Source: Isoetes taiwanensis
Lineage: Eukaryota > Streptophyta > Lycopodiopsida > Isoetales > Isoetaceae
DNA length: 64,000 nt
Reading direction: 5' to 3'
NCBI GenBank assembly: GCA_021234155.1
Contig: JAJEKV010000137.1
Coordinates: forward strand, 684,001 to 748,000
The notes under the pieces were generated by a model that was not told the DNA's origin, ran no database searches, and saw nothing but the letters and a program-made list of their open reading frames with translations. Numbering within the stretch: position 1 is the stretch's first letter; every line of letters begins with the position of its first letter. Positions 1 through 9,880 of the stretch are shown here, one piece after another. The translations under genes and the position numbers were made by a program.

Positions 1-648
1 GAATTTTTAGTTATTTTTAGTTATATATTCAAATAAGACTAGGTGTCTTATTTTACGGCGGGGGAAATCCCCCGGAATAAAATAAGACTCCATTTGGTAT
101 CCAAACCTATTCCGAACCTAAATAAGACATGTCTTATTTTTATAGTGGAAAAGTGATTTACTTTTAAGACAATAGGTGGCCAAACATCATTGGATAAAAT
201 ATGTGACTTTTAGAGATAAGACTACCGTGGAAAAAGGGCCTAAGAATTTAAATGATCTCTCTGCGTAGTAGAAACAACAAATTTGTCCCTCTTGATATCT
301 TATTTGTAGCCTCATGATTGCTTACAAAAAGTTACCACAAAAAATGGTAAGAACCTTTTTTATTCTTCATTGCAGATAAAATAGACAGAATTGGTGCATT
401 ATTTTTTGTAATCTAGTGTTGAGATCGTTATGATAGGTAGCATAAATAAAAAATTGGTAGGTTCTGTTAGGCACGACATAATAAAATAACTAATATAAAT
501 GAAGGTGGCCCCTTATATATCTTAATCTTAAGAACAAATGAAGTGGCCCCTTGCAATACTATGATGACATTATCATGGATTAAAAAAAAGAATAAATGTT
601 CGAATATAAGGGAGGCAATGTGATTGAGCAACTCACGAGCTTGCCAAG
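1..648 (+). promoter_or_regulatory. Upstream flank and probable promoter of the BURP gene
   Basis: AT-rich DNA with no supported coding frame. A TATA-like run (TATATAT, about 514-520) lies roughly 130 bases before the BURP start codon, and a second AT-rich run is near 602-608. Which of them sets the transcription start cannot be decided by eye. Nothing else is recognised in this stretch. Confidence 0.35.
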
Positions 649-1768
649 ATGGCTTCAACATCAGGGGTCACAATCTTCATAGTCCTCTTTTGCTCTATGG
701 TAAGGTGCCATGTACTAATAATGTTAGCAAGAGCAAGGGCTAAGAGTAAAAATTATTATTGAGAACTTACAAGTGAATTGTGGATATATGTTGATGCAGG
801 TATGGAGAGCCAAGGCAGATTGCAGAAACACTGCCCTGCAGGCAATAAGTGAGAAGATGCCAGGATTGAGCATACCTGAAGAGCTATTGCAACATCTGAG
901 TCCATTAATGGAGGAAGATGTGGAAAATATTCTGACCAATTCATGGGATGCAGAAATTGTATGCACAAAGGCTGGTTTTGTATGCAATCCAAATGTTCCC
1001 TACATAGTGGCTATGCCATATGTATTTCTGCATGTTCCACCTAAACAGACTGCTGGAATGCCAGAGGCCTTGCAATGGGACCCAAATGTTTTCTTCCCAC
1101 ATGACCAGCTCAAGAAGGGCGGTAGGGTCACGCTGCCTGACCTCAAAGAGCCACTGCCCAGGTCCTCGTTTCTGCCTAAAGCTCTGGCAGATCATCTCCC
1201 TGTTACAGAGCACTCTCTGCCTATGCTTCTCACCCTTTTGGGCATCCCTCATAAATCCAACATGTTCTACACCATGGCATCCACTGCCATAGGTTGCAAC
1301 CAAGCCCTACGCAAAGGAGAGATCAGAACATGCATCAGCTCCATGGAATCCATGATTGACTATGTTTATTCCATCCTTGGATCTAACGTTGAGCTCCTTT
1401 ACTCCCCTTCCATCGCTGGCTCTAAAGAACCTATGACCATCACCAATGTGGAAACAAAAAATGGCCTAGTTTCTCCAGTTTCTTGCCATAGCTTTGCTTT
1501 CCCTTATGCTGTTTATTATTGTCACTACTTACATGGTACTAAGGTTTTTGAACTCAGTTTGGTTAATGACGTGGATGGAAAGGAGATGAAGAAATATGCA
1601 ATCTGCCATAAGTGGATGCCTTCACTTCGCCAAGAATTTGAACAACTCAATGTGAAGGAAGGGGGTTGGGTTTGTCACTGGCTGTTTGGCAATAATCTCC
1701 TTTGGATTCCTTCAATGGACGGAGGAGAACAGGCCACACTTATCCAGACCAAATTGGTTAAAGGATGA
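649..1768 (+). CDS. BURP-domain secreted protein, two exons (649-699 and 800-1768)
   Basis: Exon 1 encodes 17 residues (MASTSGVTIFIVLFCSM), a hydrophobic signal-peptide-like start. It ends at a GTAAGG donor (700). The 100-base intron ends TTGATGCAG (799), and exon 2 continues in phase to a TGA, giving 339 residues. The C-terminal BURP domain (about residues 112-336) opens with an NVFFPHDQL segment. It carries the four family Cys-His pairs near residues 246, 258, 286 and 309. The spacings are 10, 26 and 21; the last is a few residues shorter than the usual 23-26. BURP proteins are plant-specific and mostly extracellular or cell-wall associated; the substrate or partner of this one is unknown. 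The frame is intact. Two rearranged copies of exon 2 lie at 22489 and 38089, so this is the best candidate source gene. Without exon 1 the frame would have no ATG near the intron, which supports the splice model. Confidence 0.88.
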
Positions 1769-1898
1769 AGGCACTGAAGATTGACTATGTCCTTAAGCTA
1801 CTGCTTATTGTGTTGTGTAAATTGTATGTTGATGTGCTGTAGAAACTGTATGTTGATGTAAAGTTACCTGCTACTGTCTTCCATGATGACAATATATT

Positions 1899-1904
1899 AA
1901 TAAA
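1899..1904 (+). terminator. Putative polyadenylation signal of the BURP gene
   Basis: AATAAA lies about 130 bases after the stop codon in an AT-rich 3' region, a usual position for a plant near-upstream element. Confidence 0.5.
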
Positions 1905-1952
1905 CTATGTATACTTGTATTGTATAAATATGCCTACCTTTGTTTTGTGTGA

Positions 1953-2115
1953 AATAAGAAATAGCATTCTCGCGTTTTATGAATGCTCTTCTGGAATATT
2001 AGCAGAGTATTCATAAACTAGAATAACAATCCATTTCCCTGAGAAGCAGGTGTTCTTGTTCTGTTTGGCCACGACAGACAGGCATCAAGTTGCTCAAGGC
2101 TCCATATAGCAGAGA
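1953..2115 (+). repeat. 3' flank of the BURP gene, copied in both BURP pseudogenes
   Basis: The stretch from GAAATAGCATTCTCG to the GGCATCAAGTTGCTCAAGG region reappears, diverged, at about 22775-22940 and 38660-38820, directly after BURP exon debris. This shows the duplicated segments came from genomic DNA rather than from spliced mRNA. Confidence 0.7.
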
Positions 2116-2264
2116 TTATACATATGTGAGCTGTCTATCTTTGCAATCGCATTTCTTCGGCAGAACATTGCAAGGCCTATTGCTTTCCATGACAAGCGGT
2201 GCCATGCTCTGGCCCTCGTGTAGATTGACATAACAAACACCCGTCTAATAAACAATATCCCTAA

Positions 2265-2905
2265 CTATTGAAACACTATTGGGAACGAGTAATACACAAG
2301 TCTATATTGGAAGAATCCTTTATGGGAAATCCTACATTGAACAACCAACTTTTTCGTAAGAGTCTTACACGAAACACAAGCATCTACGAGTATGGGCTTA
2401 GTCAAGGAGGCCTCAAATATACTAAAGCATAAACTATGGCTAGCTATGACTGAAAGCATAAACTATTTATCCGGTCACACATCTTCCCTACAACATGTCG
2501 TATCATTTGACCTTAACTCTTCACCTAGGTCAAATTGTCTAGTATAAAGAATAAATAAAAAGTACTTAACTTCCTTATCAAGGTAAAAATAAAATTATCT
2601 AGCTCCTTGCATCACATACATAATGTAGTGGATATGATATGACTAGCAAGAAACTATATAGACACAAGTAAACATACATTGTCTTGTGTCTTCGACATGT
2701 TCTTCTTTACATACAACAATACCCTCATAAGTATGATCTTGGGGCTTCGTGTAAAGATAAGAACTTGCAAGTTGTATGATGTGAGGTGGATAGGATAACA
2801 ATAACTTACCTTAACGCAAGTGGATGCATAATTGTACCTAATTAATCTAAGAATCTGATTTTCTATCGCATAACAAACCTTTGTTAACAAGCTTATGTAA
2901 AGCAA
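2265..2905. repeat. Dispersed repeat, copy 1 of 3 in the window
   Basis: Resembles 29165-29990 and 61230-62030 over several hundred bases. Shared blocks include ACACAAGTCTA near the start, AAAATTATCTAGCTCCTTGCATCA in the middle and ACATTGTCTTGTGTCTT near the end. There are no open coding frames and I saw no terminal structure, so the family is unclassified. Confidence 0.6.
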
Positions 2906-3433
2906 TTAAACGGTCCAGCAAAATGGCTTACCAAAGCAATTAAACAGTCAAGGAAAATGGCTTACCAAATCCCAACAGCGTGCATGATACCACCATATTA
3001 AGTTTGGCTTTGCCACCACATTAAGCCAAAGTTCTTAGGTGCGGCAATATCACTTTTCTTGTTTGTTCATAGATGTTATACAATTTGCCTTTTACCTTGA
3101 GGGAAGATGATGCAAACACAACTCTCTAGAGTGGCCATGATAAGGGCAAATAGATAATCTCCTTTCATTATTATAGGGCATTTTTTTCCTACTCGCTGAC
3201 AATTGTATATGTTCTACAACCCCTTGGTCTCACATAGCAACATTGCACAAGGAAGATGCTAAACTTTGTGACTCAGAAGTCCAAGAAAAACCTATTCTTC
3301 TTTGCTTGTTGCTTCAACTTGTAGGAAGACTAAAAAAATGATCGATGGTTGCTTGCGAGATTCACCACTCTAACTAACTTAGTATATTTCTAACATTACA
3401 ATAGGCAACACAAGGATAGGCTCATGACTATGG
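2906..3433. other. Non-coding stretch, nothing recognised
   Basis: AT-rich sequence without a supported ORF, RNA gene or terminal repeats. Confidence 0.5.
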
Positions 3434-3921
3434 CGCTCAGGGCTACCAGCGTTTTTCCTTGTAACTTGAGCATCTGGGCTCGGTTTTTTATGATCTTTAG
3501 TTCCTTAAAAAGCTTGTTTGGAGAGCTCTCTGTAGTATCAATTTTATTAGGGTTTGCTATCAGGTTAGTGGCCGGATTTGGGCCTATTTGATTTCGGTCA
3601 CTTTTAGTAGAGATGGGGAAGACAGATATTGTTCCAGCTTCTAAGGCGGAGGGCAAAACGACCTGAATCTACTGCCAGTTTGATGATACGTGATCCCCCA
3701 GTTGCTGTGCAAAAAAAGGTAAATAATTCAGTTGAAAGTTCTTCGCTTTCGTTGGTGATTGCTCTAGTAGTTCTTGAAGAAAGGGATTTTCTTCCCTTGC
3801 AAGGCATTGCGTGTAAGAGAGTGAAAATTAATAGGAATTTGTATCAAATAGGTACAGATTTCAGTCCTAATGTAGTTCCTCAACCTCAGACAGATGATAG
3901 TGCTTGGAAGTCATCTGATTC
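3434..3921 (+). other. Unidentified ORF fragment(s) interrupted by the chromovirus insertion
   Basis: Two short plus-strand frames are visible. The one from about 3629 reads basic then hydrophobic residues (LLRRRAKRPE, later SSSLSLVIALVVLEE) and runs into the 5' LTR. When the inserted element is skipped, the frame stays open for about ten more codons after 17110 before a stop. So it was one short ORF before insertion. I recognise no domain; it could be the tail of a gene or of another element. Confidence 0.3.
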
Positions 3922-5534
3922 TGTGACGTTCCAAGTATTTATACGATATACGTATCACTATACTGACACGTCACCCAGCAATGGTACGCCGCCATGGGGT
4001 ATTTTAACCTGGGGGGGTTGACCTAAAAGGTTAATCACCTATAATTAATCACCTAAATTAATCACCTAAATTAATTATTAAAGGTTAATCACCTATAATT
4101 AAGGAATTAATCTCTAATTGGATTAATTAGGATAATAGATGGATTAGGAAGGCGCCACTTAGCCAAACTCGATTGACCAGCATGGGGATGCTAACTTGGG
4201 GCATCAACATTGAACCTTTGTCCCATTTGCCCCCAAAATCGAGCAAGGAGGAGGAGCAGTTGAGCGCCCAAGTTGCTGAAGATGTTGCTGAGTGCCCAAG
4301 TTTGCTAATCACCCAAGTCTTTGAAGATGGAAGCACCCCATGATAATGGATCAAGTCGAAACTCGGGTAAGTGGGTAGTCAAGCTTGAGATTTGTAGGAT
4401 AGCACTTCAGTTAGTACTCTCTGATTATCTTTGTTAGGACTAACCCTTCTTTGATAGATGGGATTATAATTCAATTATGGATTATGTTTATTATGAATGG
4501 ATGGATGAATCTATAAAAGTATTTCTGTTAGCCTTCCGTAAAGCAGGGATTAAAGGGGGGTAGAGACCTCTGTGCCTTATGCTTTAGTATGCTCCTAGTA
4601 GCTCCTTCAATTCCCAATTCTTGCGGCCTGTGCACAAGAGCCCACCGAGTCGTGGATGCTATGGAATGGCTTAGCACCAGATAAGGGACCTTGATGGTGA
4701 AGTGGGGTGGGGTCTTGCACGAACATACAAGGCTCCCCGGACTCCTACAAAGGGTTAGACCCCGATAGCCTGGCCACGAGGGCCGGGTATGGGTCTGACA
4801 CTCCCTGGGTGCAGAGATGTGACCCGTATGGGGCACCCTGTACTTTGAGTAGATTTAGGGGAGTAAGTCGGGTAAGGATACGGGGGTCGCTGATGAGGCA
4901 CGTATTCTCTAGCTCACCCATGGAACCGCTGATCCCGGAAGGGGGCGCTTCCCCCGACCACGCCTCATCGGACAAAAATCTTCATGAAAACTGGAGTAGG
5001 CTCGAAGGGTGATACCTTGAGCCTGCATATCCGGAAGGCTATAGTGATGCCATAGCATGATTCGACTCATCTGCAAGAGTGCACAGGAGGGGCGGATGGA
5101 GTGGACAACCCTAGCCAATGTTCTATGCCAGCCAACGCCATGCCAAGATTCGGTCTGCTGATCTCTTGAGACCTAGCCATCAGTCAATCCTCACTGGAGT
5201 CTGAGCCGGGGTAGAACTATGGGTTTGGGGTGTTTTATCTAGTAATAAATGTATCTTCTCCGTTGTTATCCGTTGGATGGATGTGCCACCCTTCGTGGTG
5301 GTATTTATGATATGATTATGGTGTATGCTTAACCTTGTATTCACGCTTCCGCGACATAGGAGCCCCATTGAAGGCGTGGGCCGAATGACCCCTCTGTGTC
5401 CTTCACTCGAGCATCCTTCTATAGATGGCCCGAGTTAGACGGAGGGCCCTGCTCGTGGCGAGTTGGTTGCCATGGGAGAGGAAAGTCCCCGTATGTATAC
5501 GTCCGAGTGTCGTATATGTTCTGGGAGCGTCACA
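3922..5534 (+). repeat. 5' LTR of chromovirus copy 1
   Basis: Starts TGTGACGTTCC and ends GAGCGTCACA, matching 15523-17104. A TATA box (CTATAAAAG, 4511-4519) and an AATAAA (5244-5249) suggest the U3, R and U5 order. In the 3' LTR the TATA box reads CTATGAAAG. The 5' LTR has about 30 extra bases near 4030-4078, a short duplicated TTAATCACCTAAA motif. Confidence 0.95.
4511..4519 (+). promoter_or_regulatory. TATA box in the 5' LTR
   Basis: CTATAAAAG matches a plant TATA element and sits in the expected U3 part of the LTR, about 1 kb before the LTR end. The 3' LTR carries a one-base change at this place. Confidence 0.5.
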
Positions 5535-5535
5535 G

Positions 5536-5547
5536 TGGTATCAGAGC
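5536..5547 (+). promoter_or_regulatory. Primer-binding site, initiator tRNA-Met
   Basis: TGGTATCAGAGC follows the LTR end after a single base. It is the standard plant complement to the 3' end of initiator methionine tRNA, used to prime minus-strand DNA synthesis. Confidence 0.93.
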
Positions 5548-6225
5548 CGTGATTTCAGTTGCTCGAAATCATAGCACTGACCAAACCCTAACTCGTTAGT
5601 TCGGTAGTTGGGTGGGAGTTAAGCTAGTGTGATTGTTTAGCTCTTTGATGTTTGGTTTTGTGCTAGGTTGATGTAGTAGATTGTAAGTTTTTAAGAGGTT
5701 CAGGGCGACTGGAGGACCCAAGTTTGGAAGGGCTATAACTTTTTGTAGGTAGCTCGGACGAAGGCGAAAATGGCTCCAATGGATCGAGCACTTCCCGAAT
5801 ACCCTAGGGGGCACGTCTCCCGAGGGCGAAAAGTCAACAGCAGGCCGAAACGTCAAAAGGGGCGCTGCTGTCGTTCGAGGTGTTTCTTTCGAAGAATTAG
5901 GAGCGTATAACGCTCGCAGCGCCCCATACGGTCCCGCATATTTTTATACGCGTCCGTTTTTTTTTTTATAAAAAAAAAAAAATGAAATTTTTTAATAAAA
6001 AGTTAAAAGTTAAATTCAAATTTGAGTCACTTTTTGAAAAGTGTGTTTCTTTGCACGACTTTCTTCCGCCATAGCCGCCAGACTAGAGCTCTTTTTCCGT
6101 CATAGCCGACCTCCACTGATACCTTGCCACCACCCTAAACCCCTAGCGCCTTCACCTACCCTTAGTGCTACCTATTCAAACCTGAGCGCCCTACTTCTTC
6201 TCTCTTGCTGTCCATCGCCAGTGCC
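5548..6225 (+). other. 5' leader of copy 1 with a short arginine-rich ORF
   Basis: A 678-bp leader between the primer site and ORF1. An ATG at 5770 opens a 46-codon frame to 5910 that is rich in Arg and Lys (for example RPKRQKGRCCRSRCFFRR). No counterpart can be checked, because copy 2 has lost this region. It may be chance coding, an upstream regulatory ORF or packaging sequence. A homopolymer T then A run lies near 5959-5982. Confidence 0.4.
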
Positions 6226-7578
6226 ATGATGCCGCGCTTCAAGCTCACCGTGGACCTAAAGAAGGCGACTGCCTTCCAGTTGTTTAGTGTCCTAGTGGAC
6301 TATCTTTCGGGTGATAACCCTATGATTGACACTGTTCTAGACATACTTGTGACTCATTTTATCGAAGGCCGTAGAATCCCCTATCCAATTTTCCATTTTA
6401 ACGACCGCTTCCTCATGAAGTTAAACGCTGCAAACCAACCCTACACCCTTGTAGAGCAGCCTGATCAAGCTTGGGCCCTTGTTAAGTTTTACCCACTAGC
6501 CAGTGAGGAGGAAGACCCCGTAGAACTTATCCGGACAGAGGCCCAACGGATTCAGCATCTTGCTAGGGTAGAAGACCTTCAACAAATAGCTAGTGCCCTA
6601 CCAGAGGAGCGGGCTAGCAGTTTCTATTACCTTGGTAAAGGCCATGTACTTATGTACAGGGACCATTACAATCTTTCCACTTTCTTTCAGAACGAGGAAC
6701 TTTATAGCTTTGTTTTTGAAAATGTACCCCCTACCTTCACACAAGATCGCATGGACCTTGTGGAAGCAGACATGCGAGCTCACCCGGCCCGGTACCATAC
6801 GGAGATTGTCAGGCGGATACAAGTGCGTTTGGATAAGGAGGCCCGGGATGCTGAGAGAGAGAGAGTCCGTAAGGAAGAGGAGGATGCCCAAAACCAGCAG
6901 GGCGGGGACCGGCAAGTTGACCAACAGGGGGATCAGAATGTTGATCAGCAGAGGGATCGAAATGTTGATCAGCAGGGGGATCAGAATGTTGACCAGCAGG
7001 GGGATCAAAACGTTGACCAAAATATAGATCAACATGTGGATCAGGGCGGAGGCCAGAACACTGTTGTCCCGGATAAGGAGGATCGGTGGAGAAATAGGAA
7101 GCGGAAGCATACGGAGCCCACACGGGGAGGCGTCAATTACAAGACCCGGCTTGAGAAGGACGCCCAAATTGGGAAGAACACGTCGGCTCAGCGCCGGGAG
7201 CAGATTGTGCAGCGGGCGAAACATCCCTCGACCGGCGGGAAGTCCTTGCGATTGCTCCATGCAACTATCAAGCCAAGGAAGCCCCATAGGTTCCGACCGG
7301 GCACGGTAGCTCTTCGCGAGATACGTAAGTATCAGAAGACTACCGAGCCATTGATCCGCCGGCTACCTTTTCAGCGACTTGTCAGGGAGATTGCCCAAGA
7401 ATTTAAGACCGACCTGAGGTTTCATGCCTTTGCTATCCTCGCACTCCAGGAGGCTGCCGAGGCTTACCTCATAGAGATTTTGAGTGACGCTAACCTCTGC
7501 GCCATCCATGCAAAGAGGGTTACCATAATGCCCAAGGATATCCAACTCGCAAGGAGGATCCGAGGGGAGTTTCGGTGA
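6226..7578 (+). CDS. ORF1: retrotransposon-encoded protein with a C-terminal histone H3 domain
   Basis: An intact 450-residue frame. The start chosen is the ATG pair at 6226/6229; the frame upstream lacks ATG. Residues 1-195 are an unrecognised, mixed-charge domain. Residues 195-226 form a charged probable helix ([18 protein letters not shown]). Residues 231-278 are tandem VDQQGDQN octads. About 302-350 are a basic segment with one tail-like HPSTGGK. Residues 351-450 are a full histone H3 fold: alpha-N ([20 protein letters not shown]), [30 protein letters not shown] and [20 protein letters not shown]. There is no extra loop-1 residue as in most CENH3 proteins, and position 90 is Leu as in plant H3.3. 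Lysines 4, 9 and 27 of a normal tail are not recognisable; the K9 position reads Pro. H3 normally pairs with H4 in nucleosomes, and the conserved core suggests that ability. The element-specific role is unknown. A second, diverged copy at 44701 is also open. Confidence 0.93.
   Translation: MMPRFKLTVDLKKATAFQLFSVLVDYLSGDNPMIDTVLDILVTHFIEGRRIPYPIFHFNDRFLMKLNAANQPYTLVEQPDQAWALVKFYPLASEEEDPVELIRTEAQRIQHLARVEDLQQIASALPEERASSFYYLGKGHVLMYRDHYNLSTFFQNEELYSFVFENVPPTFTQDRMDLVEADMRAHPARYHTEIVRRIQVRLDKEARDAERERVRKEEEDAQNQQGGDRQVDQQGDQNVDQQRDRNVDQQGDQNVDQQGDQNVDQNIDQHVDQGGGQNTVVPDKEDRWRNRKRKHTEPTRGGVNYKTRLEKDAQIGKNTSAQRREQIVQRAKHPSTGGKSLRLLHATIKPRKPHRFRPGTVALREIRKYQKTTEPLIRRLPFQRLVREIAQEFKTDLRFHAFAILALQEAAEAYLIEILSDANLCAIHAKRVTIMPKDIQLARRIRGEFR
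6916..7059 (+). repeat. 24-bp tandem repeat inside ORF1
   Basis: Four near-perfect 24-base units (6916, 6940, 6964, 6988) of the type GTTGATCAGCAGGGGGATCA plus four bases encode VDQQGDQN. Two degenerate units follow to about 7059. The units keep frame, so the linker length can change without breaking the protein. Copy 2 keeps only a trace (DQQGN at 44704). Confidence 0.9.
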
Positions 7579-7832
7579 CTATGGGACCTTCTTTGTTTTG
7601 TTGTAAAATTTTGTAGATCTATCTATGTAACATACTCTTTTTGTGAAGCTATAAATATAAAAGTAAAATATTTCCGCCACTTGGTCTAAATTTAAATGTA
7701 AAATATTAAGTACATAACATTTTTTTTAATAACCTAGGGAAACGTGTCGAAAAGTACTTTTCGACCCATTAGGGTTTCATTTTCGTTTTTGCTTTTCGAG
7801 TTTGCCTCCTCCTCCCTTGCGCCTTCTTCCTC
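7579..7832 (+). other. Spacer between ORF1 and ORF2
   Basis: AT-rich 254-bp spacer with several AATATA/TAAAATA runs that could act as poly(A) signals, then a pyrimidine-rich stretch just before the ORF2 ATG. In copy 2 the equivalent pyrimidine tract ends CTTCCAG, a possible splice acceptor, six bases before the start codon. Confidence 0.4.
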
Positions 7833-9196
7833 ATGGCTCGCCCGACTCTACAGCAGTGGTACTTGGATGGAGAGCACTGGGACCCCGCGGTTCCCTTTGA
7901 TGTTCTTCATCCTTATCTGCTCCAGCAAGTGGACCTCGTCTCTAACATGCAGGGCTTTCCTTCGGTTCTACTGTGAGGAGATTGTGCCTGCATGCGTCTT
8001 CAATGAAGATGACTCACAGCTCTACCTCGACTTCCACACTTTGCTCGAGATGTTAGGAGGTGATGAGCATGCCCGGAATGTCATCAAGGGCATAAGGAGA
8101 AGAGGAACCGACCTCCCCATCGTTACTATAGGTCGGGAAGTCTGTTTTGAGGCCCGGTTTGCACTGGCCATTATCATGGACCAGTATATTGAAGATGAGC
8201 AGATACCTGCCGAGCAATCTTCTACACCAATACCTCCTGACCCGGAAGACGATGAAGTCGTCGACGAGCAGGACTTTGCACGGTGGAAGGAGTTAGCCAC
8301 TGAGGCACCGGCAGGACGAGAGAAAGCCCTCAAGCTCGAAGGGCTAAATCTTCTTCCTACCGTACTCTTGAACAACCAGGAGTACCTGATTCTAGAGGAC
8401 ATTATGTGGGCCTACCGCGTTTGCTGATATGCGGGGCCACAAAAAGATAGAGGTCCTCTATGATCTTGCCGAGTACTGCCAGGATGACTTCCTCGACTTT
8501 ACCACACCGGTTGTGCATCCCCCACAAGTCGAGAACTTGTTGGCATATCGGCCAGAAGAGTTAGAGCCCGTCGAGACCCTTTTGTCCCTTCGGCAGTTCT
8601 TATTGACTGATATACCCCAGCCTCTGGAGGAGCAGTTTACAGCTCACGTGCGGCCTCCTCCTGTAGATCAGCCATTGCAAATCACCATGGGAGGGGTGGA
8701 TCAGGAAGAGGAAGACCTTTGGGACACCAAGGTGAGCCTTAGGGATGATAAGGAAGAAGCAGAGCAGGAGAAGATCCCCGTTAACTAAGCGGAGACCTCC
8801 AGGGATCCCCAAATTAGGGCAATGGGCAACCATTTGACCCGATTCTTCCTTTCAGCTTTCCGGCAAGGTGAGGTCTTGTTCTTCTCCAAGAACTTGGGGC
8901 CTTCTTCTGAAGCATCTTGGTGGGCACTTCGTGCGATATCCACCTTGGCGGGCCATAAAAAGATTGACTATCACGCTACCACCATTACCTTGGTCCGACG
9001 AGATTTGGCTATCGTAGCGTTGGGGGACGTGGCGGGCTGCGCAAGTATGCGACTCCTTGTGGCGGCACCCTTGGCCACCTGCTTGCCACCAGAGGCAGCA
9101 GCTCGAGCCGCCCTCTCTGCTAGCCCCAGCACCACTTTGATGCGCTACCGACCACCTCCTCAGTCTATGGACGAAGAGGAGGAACCTAGTTCCTAG
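7833..9196 (+). pseudogene. ORF2 of copy 1, broken; unknown conserved protein
   Basis: Start ATG at 7833 (MARPTLQQWYLDGEHWDP). Three breaks are visible relative to copy 2. About 17 bases are missing near 7955-7965, which shifts the frame. A small indel near 8425 shifts it back. An in-frame TAA lies at 8786-8788. The parts line up end to end with the 45471-46870 frame, for example EYCQDDFLDFT against EYCMDDFIDFT, and MGNHLTRFFLSAFRQG against LGNHLTRFFLSAFRQG. The full protein would be about 460-470 residues, with an acidic patch before the GNHLTRFF block and a proline-rich, acidic C-terminus. No known domain is recognised. Its place between H3 and ORF3 in both copies shows it is part of the element. 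Confidence 0.8.
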
Positions 9197-9388
9197 ATAT
9201 TTTTCTTGTTACAGTTACGCATCTTGTATCGCGTATAGTTGTAATTTTTGATTGGCATTTTTTTAGCCATCATACAATATATATGCTATTTTCTTATGCT
9301 TTATGATTAGTGTATCGTGAGTACGACTAAATGGTGTCCCTATGATACTTGTTATCTCCTTTAGAGTTGGAGTATAAGAAATTGTTCA
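9197..9388 (+). other. Spacer between ORF2 and ORF3
   Basis: AT-rich spacer whose sequence is conserved with copy 2 (46871-47065), including GTATAGTTGTAA near the start and GGAAATTGTT or GAAATTGTT just before ORF3. Conservation outside the ORFs suggests a retained signal, possibly 3' end formation or splicing. Confidence 0.4.
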
Positions 9389-9880
9389 ATGTCGTATATT
9401 CATTCTTACCGTCTTGCAGACGAGGAACTCGAAGAATTTGAGGAAAGAATCACCAACGAAATACGAAGGGACGATCAGGGACCTCCCGACCAAGATTATG
9501 GCCAACGGTATGGAGAGTATCCGGATCGGGATGATGATTACGAAGCAGAGGAGCCTCTGGAACAAGGAGAGCCCTATGACGCAACTAAAGGCCTGGAAAT
9601 AGTCAATATTCTCCGAGAACGTGCCTTTGAGAATCTACAACAAACTCTTCGACGTATCTGGGATTACTGGGACATGACAAGGCATGAAGCTTTTGCGGAT
9701 GCCAACGACCACTTATGGCAGATCTTTTATGCGCTAAGAAACCTTTTTAACTTGCTCATTATTAGTCCTACCTTGGACTACCAGCATGTTATTATCCAAG
9801 CATGGGCTCGCTACAAGGTAGTCAGGGCCATACGGGAGAGCGTCCGCTACTCCATCCTGTACCCTTTTGCGCAGCCCTAG
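9389..9880 (+). CDS. ORF3: acidic 163-residue protein of unknown function
   Basis: An intact frame from ATG 9389. The first 65 residues are strongly acidic and tyrosine-rich (DEELEEFEERITNEIRRDD, then RYGEYPDRDDDYEAEEP). Residues about 75-163 look helical and hydrophobic (ERAFENLQQTLRRIWDYWDM, LWQIFYALRNLFNLLIISPT) and end RYSILYPFAQP. No signal peptide or known domain is seen. Copy 2 (47066-47554) is closely similar and also uninterrupted, so the protein is conserved in the family. A strong splice-acceptor-like string (CTTACCGTCTTGCAG) spans codons 7-10. An acidic protein made beside a histone could be a chaperone, but that is inference only. Confidence 0.8.
   Translation: MSYIHSYRLADEELEEFEERITNEIRRDDQGPPDQDYGQRYGEYPDRDDDYEAEEPLEQGEPYDATKGLEIVNILRERAFENLQQTLRRIWDYWDMTRHEAFADANDHLWQIFYALRNLFNLLIISPTLDYQHVIIQAWARYKVVRAIRESVRYSILYPFAQP

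Noticed and set aside
4528-5118. Several 70-100 codon frames in the LTRs
   Set aside because: LTR sequence; frames are not conserved between the two LTRs of copy 1.
6598-7287. Long minus-strand frame opposite ORF1 (229 codons)
   Set aside because: Shadow of the histone-bearing ORF1, produced by its octad repeats; composition is repetitive and no homology is seen.
6226-7578. ORF1 as a centromeric CENH3
   Set aside because: Loop 1 has the canonical H3 length and the core matches conventional H3 nearly throughout. The long N-terminus alone is not enough to call it CENH3.
6226-7578. H3 as a host gene into which a retroelement inserted
   Set aside because: It is on the element strand, between primer site and gag, inside matching LTRs with a TSD, and in the same position in a diverged second copy.
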